From Chitinophagales bacterium (GTDB taxonomy: Bacteria; Bacteroidota; Bacteroidia; Chitinophagales; CAIODY01): DNA of 32,585 bases. The stretch is from the NCBI GenBank assembly GCA_026461075.1, contig JAPJNH010000036.1:1-32585 (forward strand). Direction: 5' to 3'. The notes under the pieces were generated by a model that was not told where the DNA came from, searched no databases, and saw only the letters and a list, made by a program, of their open reading frames with translations. Numbering within the stretch: the first letter of the stretch is position 1; the number at the start of each line of letters is the position of its first letter. This document shows positions 1 through 8,408 of the stretch, piece after piece. Made by a program: the position numbers and the translations under genes.

Positions 1-851
1 GATACATAGGCGGTTGCACTGGCGGCGCCTACCAATGATGCGATTTGTTCATGACCAAGAGATCCTGTTAGAATGAGGTCTTGGCGATGCTGCATGCTTG
101 CTATGGTAGCACTTACTTCATTGTCGGAGCCGTACATAAAATTTCCTACCAGGATTAATTGGTGCGGTGCTGTCGGATTGTTTTGTTTAAACTGATCGAA
201 GGCTTTGAGTAGGGCGGGAATATTTTTTCTCGGATGGATTGAGCTTACGCAAATAATGTAGGGCAGGCCATTGCTGTACTTCTGTCGGATAGCTTCTATT
301 TCTACAGGATGTAAAGGCTTAAAATAATCGCTTACGCCATTGTAGACAATATCGATTTTGTTTGACTGTATGGAATATTGCTGTATCAAGTCGTTTTTCG
401 TGAACTCTGACACTGCTGCAATGCGCGTTGCTTTCTTTGTAAAGCGCGGCACGTAATGACGATAATATTGATTCACCAAAAATGGAACGGCCTTTGGAAA
501 ATGTTCAAAGGCTAAATCATGGATGGTGAGATGTTGTGGTATGTTTGTGTTCAGACTTGCGTATCCATCGGTGCTCCAGAAATAATCGGCTTTTATTTCT
601 TTTAGCTTTTTTGGAACGGCCCATTCGAAATACGCGTACCAGAGGAATGGATGTCGTGCTGGTGGGAAGAGCACGTGCGGGACGATGTTTTTTGAAAAGA
701 TAAACTCTTCCGAAAAAGGACGGTCGAAGAGAAAATGAAATTCAATTTCCGGATGCGCCTGCACGATGCGTTTCAATACTTCAAAGCTAAATCGGCCGAT
801 TCCTTCGAGCTTATTCGGGAGCAGTAAACGTGTATTGACAGCGATGCGCAT
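1..851 (-). CDS. Glycosyltransferase family 4-like protein, 3' end cut by window
   Basis: Reading leftward from ATG 849-851, an uninterrupted frame of 283 codons runs off the window. The N-terminus reads MRIAVNTRLLLPNKLEGIGR, the usual opening of a GT-B glycosyltransferase acceptor domain (beta strand, then a glycine-rich loop that includes GIGRF). In the middle are the linker motif VYNGVSDYF and the donor-domain opening ICVSSIHPRKN, both typical of GT4 enzymes. The catalytic EX7E motif would lie beyond the left edge. The protein most likely transfers a sugar from a nucleotide-sugar donor during cell-surface polysaccharide synthesis; donor and acceptor cannot be told. It is divergent from the toxin-antitoxin pair, 103 bp away. 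The family assignment is firm, the substrate unknown. Confidence 0.85.
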   Translation of the reverse strand, partial: MRIAVNTRLLLPNKLEGIGRFSFEVLKRIVQAHPEIEFHFLFDRPFSEEFIFSKNIVPHVLFPPARHPFLWYAYFEWAVPKKLKEIKADYFWSTDGYASLNTNIPQHLTIHDLAFEHFPKAVPFLVNQYYRHYVPRFTKKATRIAAVSEFTKNDLIQQYSIQSNKIDIVYNGVSDYFKPLHPVEIEAIRQKYSNGLPYIICVSSIHPRKNIPALLKAFDQFKQNNPTAPHQLILVGNFMYGSDNEVSATIASMQHRQDLILTGSLGHEQIASLVGAASATAYV

Positions 852-923
852 TGCTGTAAATTTAAATAAAATGTCACGCATATACGAAAAATGCTTTTCG
901 GAGTGTTTTACTGTAGAAAATAC

Positions 924-953
924 TTGTTTCTTTATAACGAAACATTAATTTTG
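924..953 (+). promoter_or_regulatory. Bacteroidota-type promoter abutting the toxin start
   Basis: TTG at 924-926, a 19-nt spacer and TAATTTTG at 946-953 match the Bacteroidota consensus (TTG, then TAnnTTTG). The box ends one base before the ATG at 955. Transcription would therefore start at or inside the annotated start codon. Either the toxin mRNA is leaderless or translation starts further in. Confidence 0.5.
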
Positions 954-954
954 T

Positions 955-1302
955 ATGCTAAGAAAGGGAGAAGAGAAATTTGATGTAGAAATAGAAAAGG
1001 ATGTGGTTGATGAGTTGGCTAAATTGCCGCTAAAGCACCGAATGAAAATTCTTTACAATATTCGTAAGGCTAGTTTTTTGAATGATCCAATATTATTCAA
1101 AAAACTGGATGATGAAATTTGGGAGTTTAGGACATTGTATGCCTCCTGTCATTATCGATTGTTGGCAGTTTGGGATAATTCAAAAAAATATCCAACTGTA
1201 CATGTACTCACCTTTTTTATTAAGAAATCAAAAAAGACACCATTGAATCAAATTGAAAAAGCACAAGAAAGATGGCAAAGAATATTAAAAGAAAGGAAGT
1301 AA
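955..1302 (+). CDS. HigB/Gp49-like toxin (RelE superfamily)
   Basis: A 115-residue basic protein. Residues 8-60 resemble the RelE/ParE fold (helical hairpin, then strands around the WEFRTLYAS segment). The second half, HYRLLAVWDN to FFIKKSKKTP followed by a C-terminal basic helix, is characteristic of the phage-derived Gp49-like (HigB-type) family. Members usually cleave mRNA at the ribosome and are neutralised by a partner encoded immediately downstream, as here: the antitoxin frame overlaps by 31 bp. Toxin-first order is typical of HigBA. The promoter box touches the ATG, so the exact start is uncertain; no other in-frame ATG occurs before codon 28. Activity is not shown by sequence alone. 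Confidence 0.8.
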   Translation: MLRKGEEKFDVEIEKDVVDELAKLPLKHRMKILYNIRKASFLNDPILFKKLDDEIWEFRTLYASCHYRLLAVWDNSKKYPTVHVLTFFIKKSKKTPLNQIEKAQERWQRILKERK

Positions 1303-1586
1303 GCAGTTTACGATTAAATGCCGTGGAAGACCTTTTGATTGGCAAACGTGGGAGTGCTTTGCGTAATAAATATGAATTAGATTTACGCGTGGAAGAATTG
1401 GGTTGGATGATTCGTCAGGCGAGGATGGATAGACATTTAACGCAAGAGGAATTAGGGGATTTGGTAGGCGTAAAACGGGCTCAAATTTCACGATTAGAAA
1501 ATCACCCGGGCAATATTTCTTTTTCAACTGTGTTGCGTATTTTTAATGCACTCCATGCAAAGGTTCGTTTGCAGGTAGAATTATAA
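1272..1586 (+). CDS. HigA-like antitoxin, XRE-family HTH
   Basis: A 104-residue protein with a helix-turn-helix of the XRE/Cro type in residues about 45-100: IRQARMDRHLTQEELGDLVG is helices 1-3 and VKRAQISRLENHPGNIS the recognition region, followed by the usual FSTVLRIFNAL helix. It overlaps the toxin by 31 bp, so translation is probably coupled. By family precedent it neutralises the toxin and, with it, represses the shared promoter at 924-953. It is followed after three bases by recX, so a read-through transcript is likely. The alternative, a lone XRE regulator, is unlikely given the toxin partner. Confidence 0.82.
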   Translation: MAKNIKRKEVSSLRLNAVEDLLIGKRGSALRNKYELDLRVEELGWMIRQARMDRHLTQEELGDLVGVKRAQISRLENHPGNISFSTVLRIFNALHAKVRLQVEL

Positions 1587-1589
1587 TAG

Positions 1590-2072
1590 ATGGAATCAAA
1601 TTCAAAGCTGATAGAGCAAGCAGGGAAGGAACCACATTGGCTAGCGAAGGCACGGAATTTCTGTACCTATCAGGAGCGCTGTCAGCAAGAGCTCCGTGAT
1701 AAACTATATGATTGGAAAGCTAAGCCCGATGAAGTAGAGGAAACCATTTCTGCTATGATTAGTGAAGGGTTCTTAGATGAGGAGCGCTATGCGAAAGCAT
1801 TTGCTGGTGGCAAGTTTAGAATTAAGAAATGGGGCAAACGAAAAATTATCTATGCTTTAAAAGCAAAACAGATTTCTGATTATTGCATTAAAAAAGGACT
1901 GTTGGAAATTGACGAGGAGGATTATCTCGCAACGCTGCAATCTATATTGCTATCGCGCGATAGAAATTATAAGAATGTCGGACCGATTAAGCAAAAGCAG
2001 TTAGCGACTTATCTCATCGGTCGTGGCTTTGAGTCGGATTTGGTATGGAAATGTATAAAAACAAAAGATTGA
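1590..2072 (+). CDS. recX: Regulatory protein RecX
   Basis: A 160-residue protein, normal RecX length, built of three-helix repeats. The diagnostic stretches are ARNFCTYQERCQQELRDKL (first repeat), ISEGFLDEERYAKAFAGGKF (the LDDxRYA..F signature) and the C-terminal repeat with LATYLIGRGFESDLVW. RecX binds the RecA filament and limits its recombinase activity. recA is not in the window. The gene starts three bases after the antitoxin stop and ends one base before the next ATG, so it is embedded in a tight run of four co-directional genes. Confidence 0.9.
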   Translation: MESNSKLIEQAGKEPHWLAKARNFCTYQERCQQELRDKLYDWKAKPDEVEETISAMISEGFLDEERYAKAFAGGKFRIKKWGKRKIIYALKAKQISDYCIKKGLLEIDEEDYLATLQSILLSRDRNYKNVGPIKQKQLATYLIGRGFESDLVWKCIKTKD

Positions 2073-2073
2073 T

Positions 2074-2610
2074 ATGGCTTTGATTTTACCGGTAAAAGGA
2101 ATTACCCCACAAATGGGAAAGGATTGTTTCATTGCGCCCAACGCTACGATAGTTGGGGATGTGCAAATGGGCAATGAATGTAGTGTTTGGTTTAATGCGA
2201 TTATTCGAGGCGACGTACACCAAATACGTATCGGAGATCGCGTGAATATCCAGGATGGCGCCTTGATTCATTGCACGTATCAAAAGGCCTTTGTAACGAT
2301 CGGCAACAATGTGAGTATTGGTCATCATGCAATTGTGCACGGCTGTACTTTAGAGGATAATGTATTGATTGGTATGGGTGCAATTGTTATGGATCATGCG
2401 GTGATACAGTCGAATGCGATTGTGGCTGCCGGAGCCGTGGTTTTGGAAAATACCATCGTCGAAAGCGGAAGTATCTATGCGGGTTGCCCAGCTAAAAAAG
2501 TGAAAAGCATCGACCCTGAGCAAACAGAGCGGTTGATTCATGGAATCGCTTCTAATTACCTCATGTATAGCCAGTGGTTTGAAGGTGAAATCAATAAAAA
2601 GACCGACTAA
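2074..2610 (+). CDS. Gamma carbonic anhydrase family protein
   Basis: A 178-residue left-handed beta-helix protein. Hexapeptide-repeat turns run from about residue 12 to 145 (for example IGDRVNIQDGALIHC and IGHHAIVHGC), followed by a C-terminal helix (ERLIHGIASNYLMYSQWF). The histidines in the DGALIHC and GHHAIVHG motifs correspond to the zinc ligands of the Cam/YrdA family, which forms trimers with metal at the subunit interfaces. Family members hydrate CO2 or have undetermined activity. It starts one base after recX stops. Cytoplasmic, as no signal peptide is present. Confidence 0.9.
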   Translation: MALILPVKGITPQMGKDCFIAPNATIVGDVQMGNECSVWFNAIIRGDVHQIRIGDRVNIQDGALIHCTYQKAFVTIGNNVSIGHHAIVHGCTLEDNVLIGMGAIVMDHAVIQSNAIVAAGAVVLENTIVESGSIYAGCPAKKVKSIDPEQTERLIHGIASNYLMYSQWFEGEINKKTD

Positions 2611-2628
2611 TATTGTATTTTTACAGTA

Positions 2629-3921
2629 ATGAAAACTAGCGTCCTTAAAATTATAACTATCCTTAGTTTACTCTGTTTGGTAGGCTCTTGTTATGCGCAA
2701 GTACCAGGTACTCCGGGAGCTATCAGCGGTTTGACCACTGTCTGTAGTAATACCACGCAAACCTATAGCGTGGCACCTGTTGCAGGCGCCTTGTTTTATA
2801 ATTGGTCTTTGCCAAGTGGTTGGACAGGTTCTTCCTCTTCCAATAGCATTACTGTACAAGTAGGTTTAAATACCGGCAGTATCAGCGTCAACGCTGGGAA
2901 TGTTTCTGGCAATAGCGCGAATACAAGTATCACGGTGGTGGTAAAAGCTTCTCCGAATCTAAGTTTGCAGCCTGCTGGTCCGATTCATATCTGCCCGGGC
3001 GCTTCCCCGATTCCTGTTCAAGCTATAATAGATACTACCTATACTTATCAATGGTATTTTAATGGCTGGCCTATTTTATCGGCTACGCATGCGGATTATT
3101 CGGTGGTTACACCTGGAAGCTATCATGTTTTTATTAGTGCGCAAAATGGTTGTGCTGACAGCTCACAAGCGTTGCAATTAATCGTTGATGTTGCTCCTGC
3201 CAAGCCAAGTATTAGTGTCAGCGGACCGCAAGCGTTTTGCGAAGGTGGTGAAGTGACCATAAACACGACACTTAACAGCGGTATCTTATGGTCGACTGGT
3301 GCTAACTCACAACAGATTTACGTAACGGAGACAGGGACTTATTTTGTGAATGCTGTTGGTTCTAATGGCTGTCAAACACCTTCTGATACGGTTCAAATCA
3401 ATGTTTGGCCGAAGGCGACTGCCGACGCAGGACGAGATACATTTTTATTTAAAGGCGAGTCGATTACCTTGAATGGCACGGTTTATCTGAATGCTTTATG
3501 GACGCCAGGTGCTAGTTTGAATGATTCTACGATAGCCAATCCTGTTGCGAGTCCCTTACAAGCGACGGTTTACGCCTTGTTAGCTACGACAGATAAAGGA
3601 TGTACGGCAAGGGATACTGTTTTGGTAAATGTTTTGCCAGCGCCGTTTCTAGCTCCTCCTGCGGCCTTCACACCTAACGGAGACGGGAATCATGATACTT
3701 GGGTGATAAAAAATTCAGAACATGCACACGCATATCGTCTGCAGATTTTTGATCGTTATGGCGCAAAGGTGCTTTTATGGCAAGGAGATGTCTATACCCC
3801 TTGGGATGCGACTTTCCAAGGAAAGGAACTACCAGATGCCGACTATTATTATACACTGGAATACACACAGACAGATGGTGTAAACCAAGCTATTCAAGGA
3901 GCTGTCACTATTATTCGTTAA
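2629..3921 (+). CDS. Secreted multi-domain protein with T9SS type B (gliding-motility) C-terminal domain
   Basis: A 430-residue exported protein. A signal peptide (residues 1-24, ending GSCYAQ) is followed by PKD/Ig-like beta-sandwich modules: residues about 27-105 (PGAISGLTTVCSNTTQTYSV), 115-190 (CPGASPIPVQA), 195-260 and 265-335. The last ~85 residues are a gliding-motility-associated (CHU_C, type B) sorting domain with the signature FTPNGDGNHDTWVI and the core LQIFDRYGAKVLLWQGD. Such proteins cross the outer membrane through the type IX system and are anchored with a PorP/SprF partner, which follows four bases downstream. The ligand is unknown. Paired cysteines in the sandwiches may form disulfides. 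Confidence 0.88.
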   Translation: MKTSVLKIITILSLLCLVGSCYAQVPGTPGAISGLTTVCSNTTQTYSVAPVAGALFYNWSLPSGWTGSSSSNSITVQVGLNTGSISVNAGNVSGNSANTSITVVVKASPNLSLQPAGPIHICPGASPIPVQAIIDTTYTYQWYFNGWPILSATHADYSVVTPGSYHVFISAQNGCADSSQALQLIVDVAPAKPSISVSGPQAFCEGGEVTINTTLNSGILWSTGANSQQIYVTETGTYFVNAVGSNGCQTPSDTVQINVWPKATADAGRDTFLFKGESITLNGTVYLNALWTPGASLNDSTIANPVASPLQATVYALLATTDKGCTARDTVLVNVLPAPFLAPPAAFTPNGDGNHDTWVIKNSEHAHAYRLQIFDRYGAKVLLWQGDVYTPWDATFQGKELPDADYYYTLEYTQTDGVNQAIQGAVTIIR

Positions 3922-3925
3922 GCAC

Positions 3926-4855
3926 ATGCGTAAATTATTTCTCTCTATTTCGATTATCGTTTTGAGCTTATCCAGTGTAGTGAAAGCGCAACAGCTTCCC
4001 TTATACACGTATTTGCTTACCAATCGTTTTATCATCAATCCTGCTACGATAGGATCTGTTCGTCAGCCATCCATAGATTTAATGGCTCGTCAGCAATGGC
4101 TCGGATTTAAGAACGCTCCTCGCGATATTTTTATTTCTTACCAAGCTTATGTGCCTAAAACGCATACAGGGTGGGGTATTGCGCTTTCTGGAGATCAAAC
4201 AGCCTCACTAAGCCGTAATACATTGCATCTTGCGTATGATTATCGTTTGAAGCTTAAGAAGGATTTGTCTATGAGTATCGGATTAGGAGCGCAGATTATG
4301 CAAGTAGGGGTGAATATGGATCGTATTGGGACGGCATTAGATAATAACGACGTGGTGTTGAACCGGAGCGGGAATTCTTATACTGCTGACTTAGGCGTTG
4401 GCGTATTTGTTTTCAATAGCAAGTGGAATGTCGGTATAAGTACTTTGCAACTTACACAAACGAAGCTTGGGTTACTAGAAAATAAAGTAAGTGATGCGCG
4501 TAACGCTCGTCACTATTATCTGTTAGGAGGTTATAATTCTAAGTTGAACAGCAAATGGGTGCTCCGTAATATGGCTTTGGTGACGGCATCATTCCGTTCT
4601 CCGTATACCGCTGAATATTTAGGTCAGTTTCGTTACAAAGAACGTATCTGGTTTCATGTAGGCGGTCGTTCGCAAGGTTCTGCGTTAGTTGGTGGAGGAA
4701 TGGGCTTAGATAATGGAATTCGCATTGGTTATACCTTCGAAACACCGTCTTTCTCCAAAGGAGCATTGCCTGGCACTTCCCATGAAATCAATATCAGCTA
4801 CGTATTTGTGAATGTGAAGTATAAGCCTAAAGTTGTTCCTGGCTCAACGCTATAA
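3926..4855 (+). CDS. PorP/SprF family outer-membrane protein
   Basis: A 309-residue protein with a signal peptide (to about residue 21, VVKAQ) and the PorP/SprF opening QQLPLYTYLLTNRFIINPAT, followed by RQQWLGFKNAPRDIFISYQA. Alternating strands run to the C-terminus, as in an outer-membrane barrel. In Bacteroidota one paralogue of this family is commonly found next to each type B sorting-domain protein and serves its secretion or surface attachment. The adjacency to the 430-residue protein fits that role. The last 29 bp overlap, tail to tail, the 3' end of recF on the other strand. Confidence 0.88.
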   Translation: MRKLFLSISIIVLSLSSVVKAQQLPLYTYLLTNRFIINPATIGSVRQPSIDLMARQQWLGFKNAPRDIFISYQAYVPKTHTGWGIALSGDQTASLSRNTLHLAYDYRLKLKKDLSMSIGLGAQIMQVGVNMDRIGTALDNNDVVLNRSGNSYTADLGVGVFVFNSKWNVGISTLQLTQTKLGLLENKVSDARNARHYYLLGGYNSKLNSKWVLRNMALVTASFRSPYTAEYLGQFRYKERIWFHVGGRSQGSALVGGGMGLDNGIRIGYTFETPSFSKGALPGTSHEINISYVFVNVKYKPKVVPGSTL

Positions 4856-5894
4856 CTTCGCCTACGGTGATACGTTCGGCATGGGTATCCGTGAGGATTA
4901 CCTGACCGAAATCTGGGAATAATTCTGCTACGCGATTAATGCGCGTCTGGTCCATACGATCATACAAATCATCCAACAATAAGAGCGGTTTAAATCCTTT
5001 ATGCCGACTGCTGATTTGCCATTGTGCAAATTTCAGTGCTAGTAAAAAACTCTTCTGTTGCCCTTGTGATCCGTATTTCTTCACTAATTGTCCGTTCAAT
5101 TCCAACAACCAATCGTCGCGGTGGATCCCTTGTGAAGTGCGTTGTGAATGGATGTCGATAGGGCGATTGTCTTGTAATATCCGCTCCATCGTCTTTTCGT
5201 GCAATGGACTCTCATACTGAATATGTACTGCCTCACGACCTTGACTGATATGCGTATAGTAATGTTGTGTCGGAGCGAGGAGTTCTTGAAGGAATAGCTT
5301 ACGTGTCTCGTAGATGTATTGCCCTTTCGGAGCCATCTGCGCGTCGTAGGTGTCGAGCAGTTGTGTGAGTGCCGACTGACTGAAATTCTGCGTTTGTTTC
5401 AATAAGGCGTTACGCTGTTGTAATAGCTTATTGTATTGAATTAGATCGAGTAGGTATTGTTGATTCAACTGACAGAGGGCGGCATCGATAAATTTACGAC
5501 GGACTTCACTGCCTTCTAAAATCAGGGACACGTCGTAAGGGGTGATCATCACTACTGGAAAACGTCCGACTAGATCGGTAATGCGTTCGATCGGCTTTGC
5601 ATTTTCTGTCCATATTTTCTTGCCCTCCAAAGGCATTGCGCAACGGATTTTCAGACGTTCTTCCTGCAATTCCCAATGCGCTTGTAAAGTGAAAAAGGCG
5701 TTATTGAATTGGATGAGCTGTAAGTCGCTTTGTCCGAAATAGCTTTTGCTCATGCACAGGTAGTAAATTGCGTCTAAGGTATTCGTTTTACCAATACCAT
5801 TCAGGCCAGTGAAGGCGGTCACTTTTTCGTTAAAAGTCCAGTGCTTTTCAGCATGGCTTTTAAAGTGAATCATATCCAGTTGGCGTAGGTGCAT
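4827..5894 (-). CDS. recF: DNA replication and repair protein RecF
   Basis: A 355-residue SMC-like ATPase. Walker A is GLNGIGKTN at residues 30-38. The ABC signature is YGSQGQQKSF, and Walker B with the D-loop is LLLLDDLYDRMD. The motif QGIHRDDW is RecF-specific, as is the N-terminal LRQLDMIHFKSHAE. RecF loads RecA at gaps with RecO and RecR. It stands alone here rather than near dnaA/dnaN, as is common in Bacteroidota, and it converges on and overlaps the porP/sprF gene by 29 bp. Length is close to the family norm. Confidence 0.95.
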   Translation of the reverse strand: MHLRQLDMIHFKSHAEKHWTFNEKVTAFTGLNGIGKTNTLDAIYYLCMSKSYFGQSDLQLIQFNNAFFTLQAHWELQEERLKIRCAMPLEGKKIWTENAKPIERITDLVGRFPVVMITPYDVSLILEGSEVRRKFIDAALCQLNQQYLLDLIQYNKLLQQRNALLKQTQNFSQSALTQLLDTYDAQMAPKGQYIYETRKLFLQELLAPTQHYYTHISQGREAVHIQYESPLHEKTMERILQDNRPIDIHSQRTSQGIHRDDWLLELNGQLVKKYGSQGQQKSFLLALKFAQWQISSRHKGFKPLLLLDDLYDRMDQTRINRVAELFPDFGQVILTDTHAERITVGEVIALSQEQL

Positions 5895-5982
5895 ACTGCA
5901 AAGATGATATACATTTTAACGGTGTCCAAATCTTCTTGCAAATTCCGTAAAAAGAATGCTTTGTAGATTGTATTTTTAAAAG

Positions 5983-7410
5983 GTGAAATTCTCTTTCCAA
6001 TTACTACTGCTTTTGCTTTGGATCTGTGGCATTGCTTCGGCTCAAAACATCAGTATGACCTTGCCCGATAAAGTAGCTGGTCATAGTTACGACCATGTGG
6101 TGTTGGGCAAAACAGAAGAAGGGATTTTAGTGTATCGTTATAATAAATACGTCAATAAGATTTTGTGTTATGACGAAACAATGAGCAAGCGTTGGGAACG
6201 CGATGCACAGCTCGACAAGCACGTTGATATCTTTCATATTTCTCTACGCAATAATGAGGTGGTGATGTTTTTTACCATGCAATCGCCTACGAATAATATT
6301 GAATATGTTTGTCAGCAAAGCTTCACTGCTGAAATAAAGCCCAAAGGTGCTTATGTTAAAATAGATTCTTTATTACATGAGCGTTGGACTGATCCGACGG
6401 ATTGGTATGTGAAAATGGATGAAGCGAAAAAGTGGTATGCACTTTTTCGTTATGATAACTCTCGTGATGATCAAGCGATTCTTCATGGCGTTTTGTTAAG
6501 TGATAACGGACAGGTGGTACGCCATATGGATAAAGCCCTTTCCGGAGGCGAGCGTAGTATTCAGGATGAGTTCGTCGACTTAGACGGTAATTTTTATATC
6601 AGTTTTGCTGAGCATGATGCTGAAAAGGAATTGTATTCTAGATTTCGTGTCGATGCGTATTTGATGCGTCAAGATATATGGAAAGAAAAGTTACTTTGGA
6701 ATAAAGGTTTTTTGATTTCGCCTTTGATGAAATACGATGCCTTACATCATCAGCTTTGGTTAGTGGGTTTTGAATCGGCTTTGAATGCAGGAGCGCAAAG
6801 CTTCTTCACCGGACGCTATCAGCTAGCCGATCCTAGTTGGTTCGCAGACACGATGGTATTGCCTGTGGAGCAGTATGAGCCTTTGAATTCTGAGATGAGA
6901 AATTCTTGGAGCCTATATACGTTAAAAAATATCGTGTTTCGATTCGACGGGGCGGCGATTGTGGTAGGTGAACATAAGTATACGACCAGTCAGGTGGTAG
7001 AGGTGCCGAGCTATTATAATAACGGATATCCTACTTATAAAACCTATACTTATCTGCATTATGATGAGATACAGGTATGGGGCATTGCGCAGGATATGCG
7101 GGTGCAATGGACGCAAAACTTAGCTAAAAAGCAGGAGTCGAGTGGGGATGAGGGCGTGAATAGTTCGTATGCCTTGGTGAAGGGAAAGGACAAATTGATG
7201 TTATTGTATAATGAAGAGGTGGCGGAGCAGACGAATGTCATGGCCTACTCGATTAAGGCGGATGGAACAATTGTTCGTGGATGTATTTTAAATACCCGCG
7301 GCAGAAGTGTATTTTTGCAGCCGAAAAAAGGAAGACAAGTGTCTTTGTATGAAGAGGTAATACCGAGTGAGTACAACGGCTATTTTCAATTGGTAAAAAT
7401 CGATTTCTAG
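5983..7410 (+). CDS. Secreted protein of unknown function
   Basis: A 475-residue protein beginning with GTG at 5983; no upstream ATG in frame precedes the signal peptide, which is clear (FQLLLLLLWICGIASAQ). The mature part is rich in short beta strands with aromatic residues (HDVVLG-like, LWLVGFESA, YELVG-type segments), suggesting a beta-propeller or similar all-beta fold. I recognise no catalytic motif. It ends one base before the next gene starts, so the two are probably cotranscribed. A TATTTTTA box at 5971-5978, five bases before the start codon, resembles the one before the gene at 2629. Confidence 0.7.
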   Translation: MKFSFQLLLLLLWICGIASAQNISMTLPDKVAGHSYDHVVLGKTEEGILVYRYNKYVNKILCYDETMSKRWERDAQLDKHVDIFHISLRNNEVVMFFTMQSPTNNIEYVCQQSFTAEIKPKGAYVKIDSLLHERWTDPTDWYVKMDEAKKWYALFRYDNSRDDQAILHGVLLSDNGQVVRHMDKALSGGERSIQDEFVDLDGNFYISFAEHDAEKELYSRFRVDAYLMRQDIWKEKLLWNKGFLISPLMKYDALHHQLWLVGFESALNAGAQSFFTGRYQLADPSWFADTMVLPVEQYEPLNSEMRNSWSLYTLKNIVFRFDGAAIVVGEHKYTTSQVVEVPSYYNNGYPTYKTYTYLHYDEIQVWGIAQDMRVQWTQNLAKKQESSGDEGVNSSYALVKGKDKLMLLYNEEVAEQTNVMAYSIKADGTIVRGCILNTRGRSVFLQPKKGRQVSLYEEVIPSEYNGYFQLVKIDF

Positions 7411-8406
7411 GTGTTACGACTGTTTCAATCTAATCATCCCCTGACCTTATTGGTTTTGCTAGTATATGGCATTCTATTACGTTTGCCCTTATTCTTGCAT
7501 CCAGTGGTGGTGGCTTATCCGGCTGATGCTTCTTTGTTGGGACCAGCGGAGGCGCACTGGATGTTTTGGTTGCAGGAGTCGAATCCGATATGGTTGTATG
7601 TGGTGGCGTATGTGTTGAGCTTTTTGCAAGGGGTATTTTTGTCGGAGTTGTTGAATCGATTTAAGTTGCTACCGGAGCAGAATTATTATGCGGCGGCGGT
7701 ATACATTACGATCAGTTCGATTTTTACGGAATGGCAGACGATTTTAATGGCTTCTTTAATTATGTTTTTGGTGTTGTGGGTATTGATGCAGTTGGTGATG
7801 AAATACCGACATGATAAGGCTTACGGAGCGGTATTTGATATAGGTTTGGCGATTGGCTTGTCGTTTTTGTTGCAGGTGAATATGTTGGCGATGATTATCT
7901 TCATTCTCTTTGCCTTTGTTATTTTAAGGGCCTTTGTGGTGCGTGAGTGGTTGAATTTGTTTGTTGGAATAGTGGTGCCTTCGTTTTTGGCCTTTACCTG
8001 GTATTTCTATGATAATCGTCTAGGGCAGTTTGTAAGTCGATTGGCTGGCCACTTTATGATTAACAGGCGCGTGGCCTTTCCATTGGAATTGACGGATTTA
8101 TTGCAGTATAGTTGGATGATTTTCGGAGGATTATATGTTTTTGTGGTGCTGCAGGCCCGCCTGAACAATAGGGTGGTATTGGTGCGGAAGATGATGTGGA
8201 TATTTTTTCATTTGGTGTGGATGTCCTTACTAGCGTACTTCCTCGACCCTGATCGTACGCGCGGTGGTGTTTATTTATTGATTTTACCTATAAGCTTCTT
8301 TTTTAGTTATTACCTTTGCATTGAAAAGCGCTTATGGTTGCGCGACATTTTCTTTTTGTCGTTTGTAGCTTTAGTAGTTTTAAATTATTTACCAATAAAC
8401 CTATAA
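7411..8406 (+). CDS. DUF6427-like multipass membrane protein
   Basis: A 331-residue inner-membrane protein starting with GTG directly after the preceding stop. About ten hydrophobic segments run from HPLTLLVLLVYGILLRLPLF to FFLSFVALVVLNYLP. The opening (MLRLFQSNHPLTLL), the long aromatic helices and the location next to a purine-biosynthesis gene resemble the DUF6427 family of Bacteroidota, whose function is unknown. It ends two bases before purQ begins, so translation may be coupled. Naming the family is from memory of its N-terminus and context, so moderately sure. Confidence 0.65.
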   Translation: MLRLFQSNHPLTLLVLLVYGILLRLPLFLHPVVVAYPADASLLGPAEAHWMFWLQESNPIWLYVVAYVLSFLQGVFLSELLNRFKLLPEQNYYAAAVYITISSIFTEWQTILMASLIMFLVLWVLMQLVMKYRHDKAYGAVFDIGLAIGLSFLLQVNMLAMIIFILFAFVILRAFVVREWLNLFVGIVVPSFLAFTWYFYDNRLGQFVSRLAGHFMINRRVAFPLELTDLLQYSWMIFGGLYVFVVLQARLNNRVVLVRKMMWIFFHLVWMSLLAYFLDPDRTRGGVYLLILPISFFFSYYLCIEKRLWLRDIFFLSFVALVVLNYLPINL

Positions 8407-8408
8407 AT

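Noticed and set aside
766-948. Plus-strand frame opposite the glycosyltransferase start
   Set aside because: It is the antisense shadow of a conserved protein and crosses the intergenic promoter region.
8334-8408. Earlier in-frame start for purQ
   Set aside because: It would overlap the membrane protein gene in another frame and precede the conserved PurQ N-terminus with unrelated residues.
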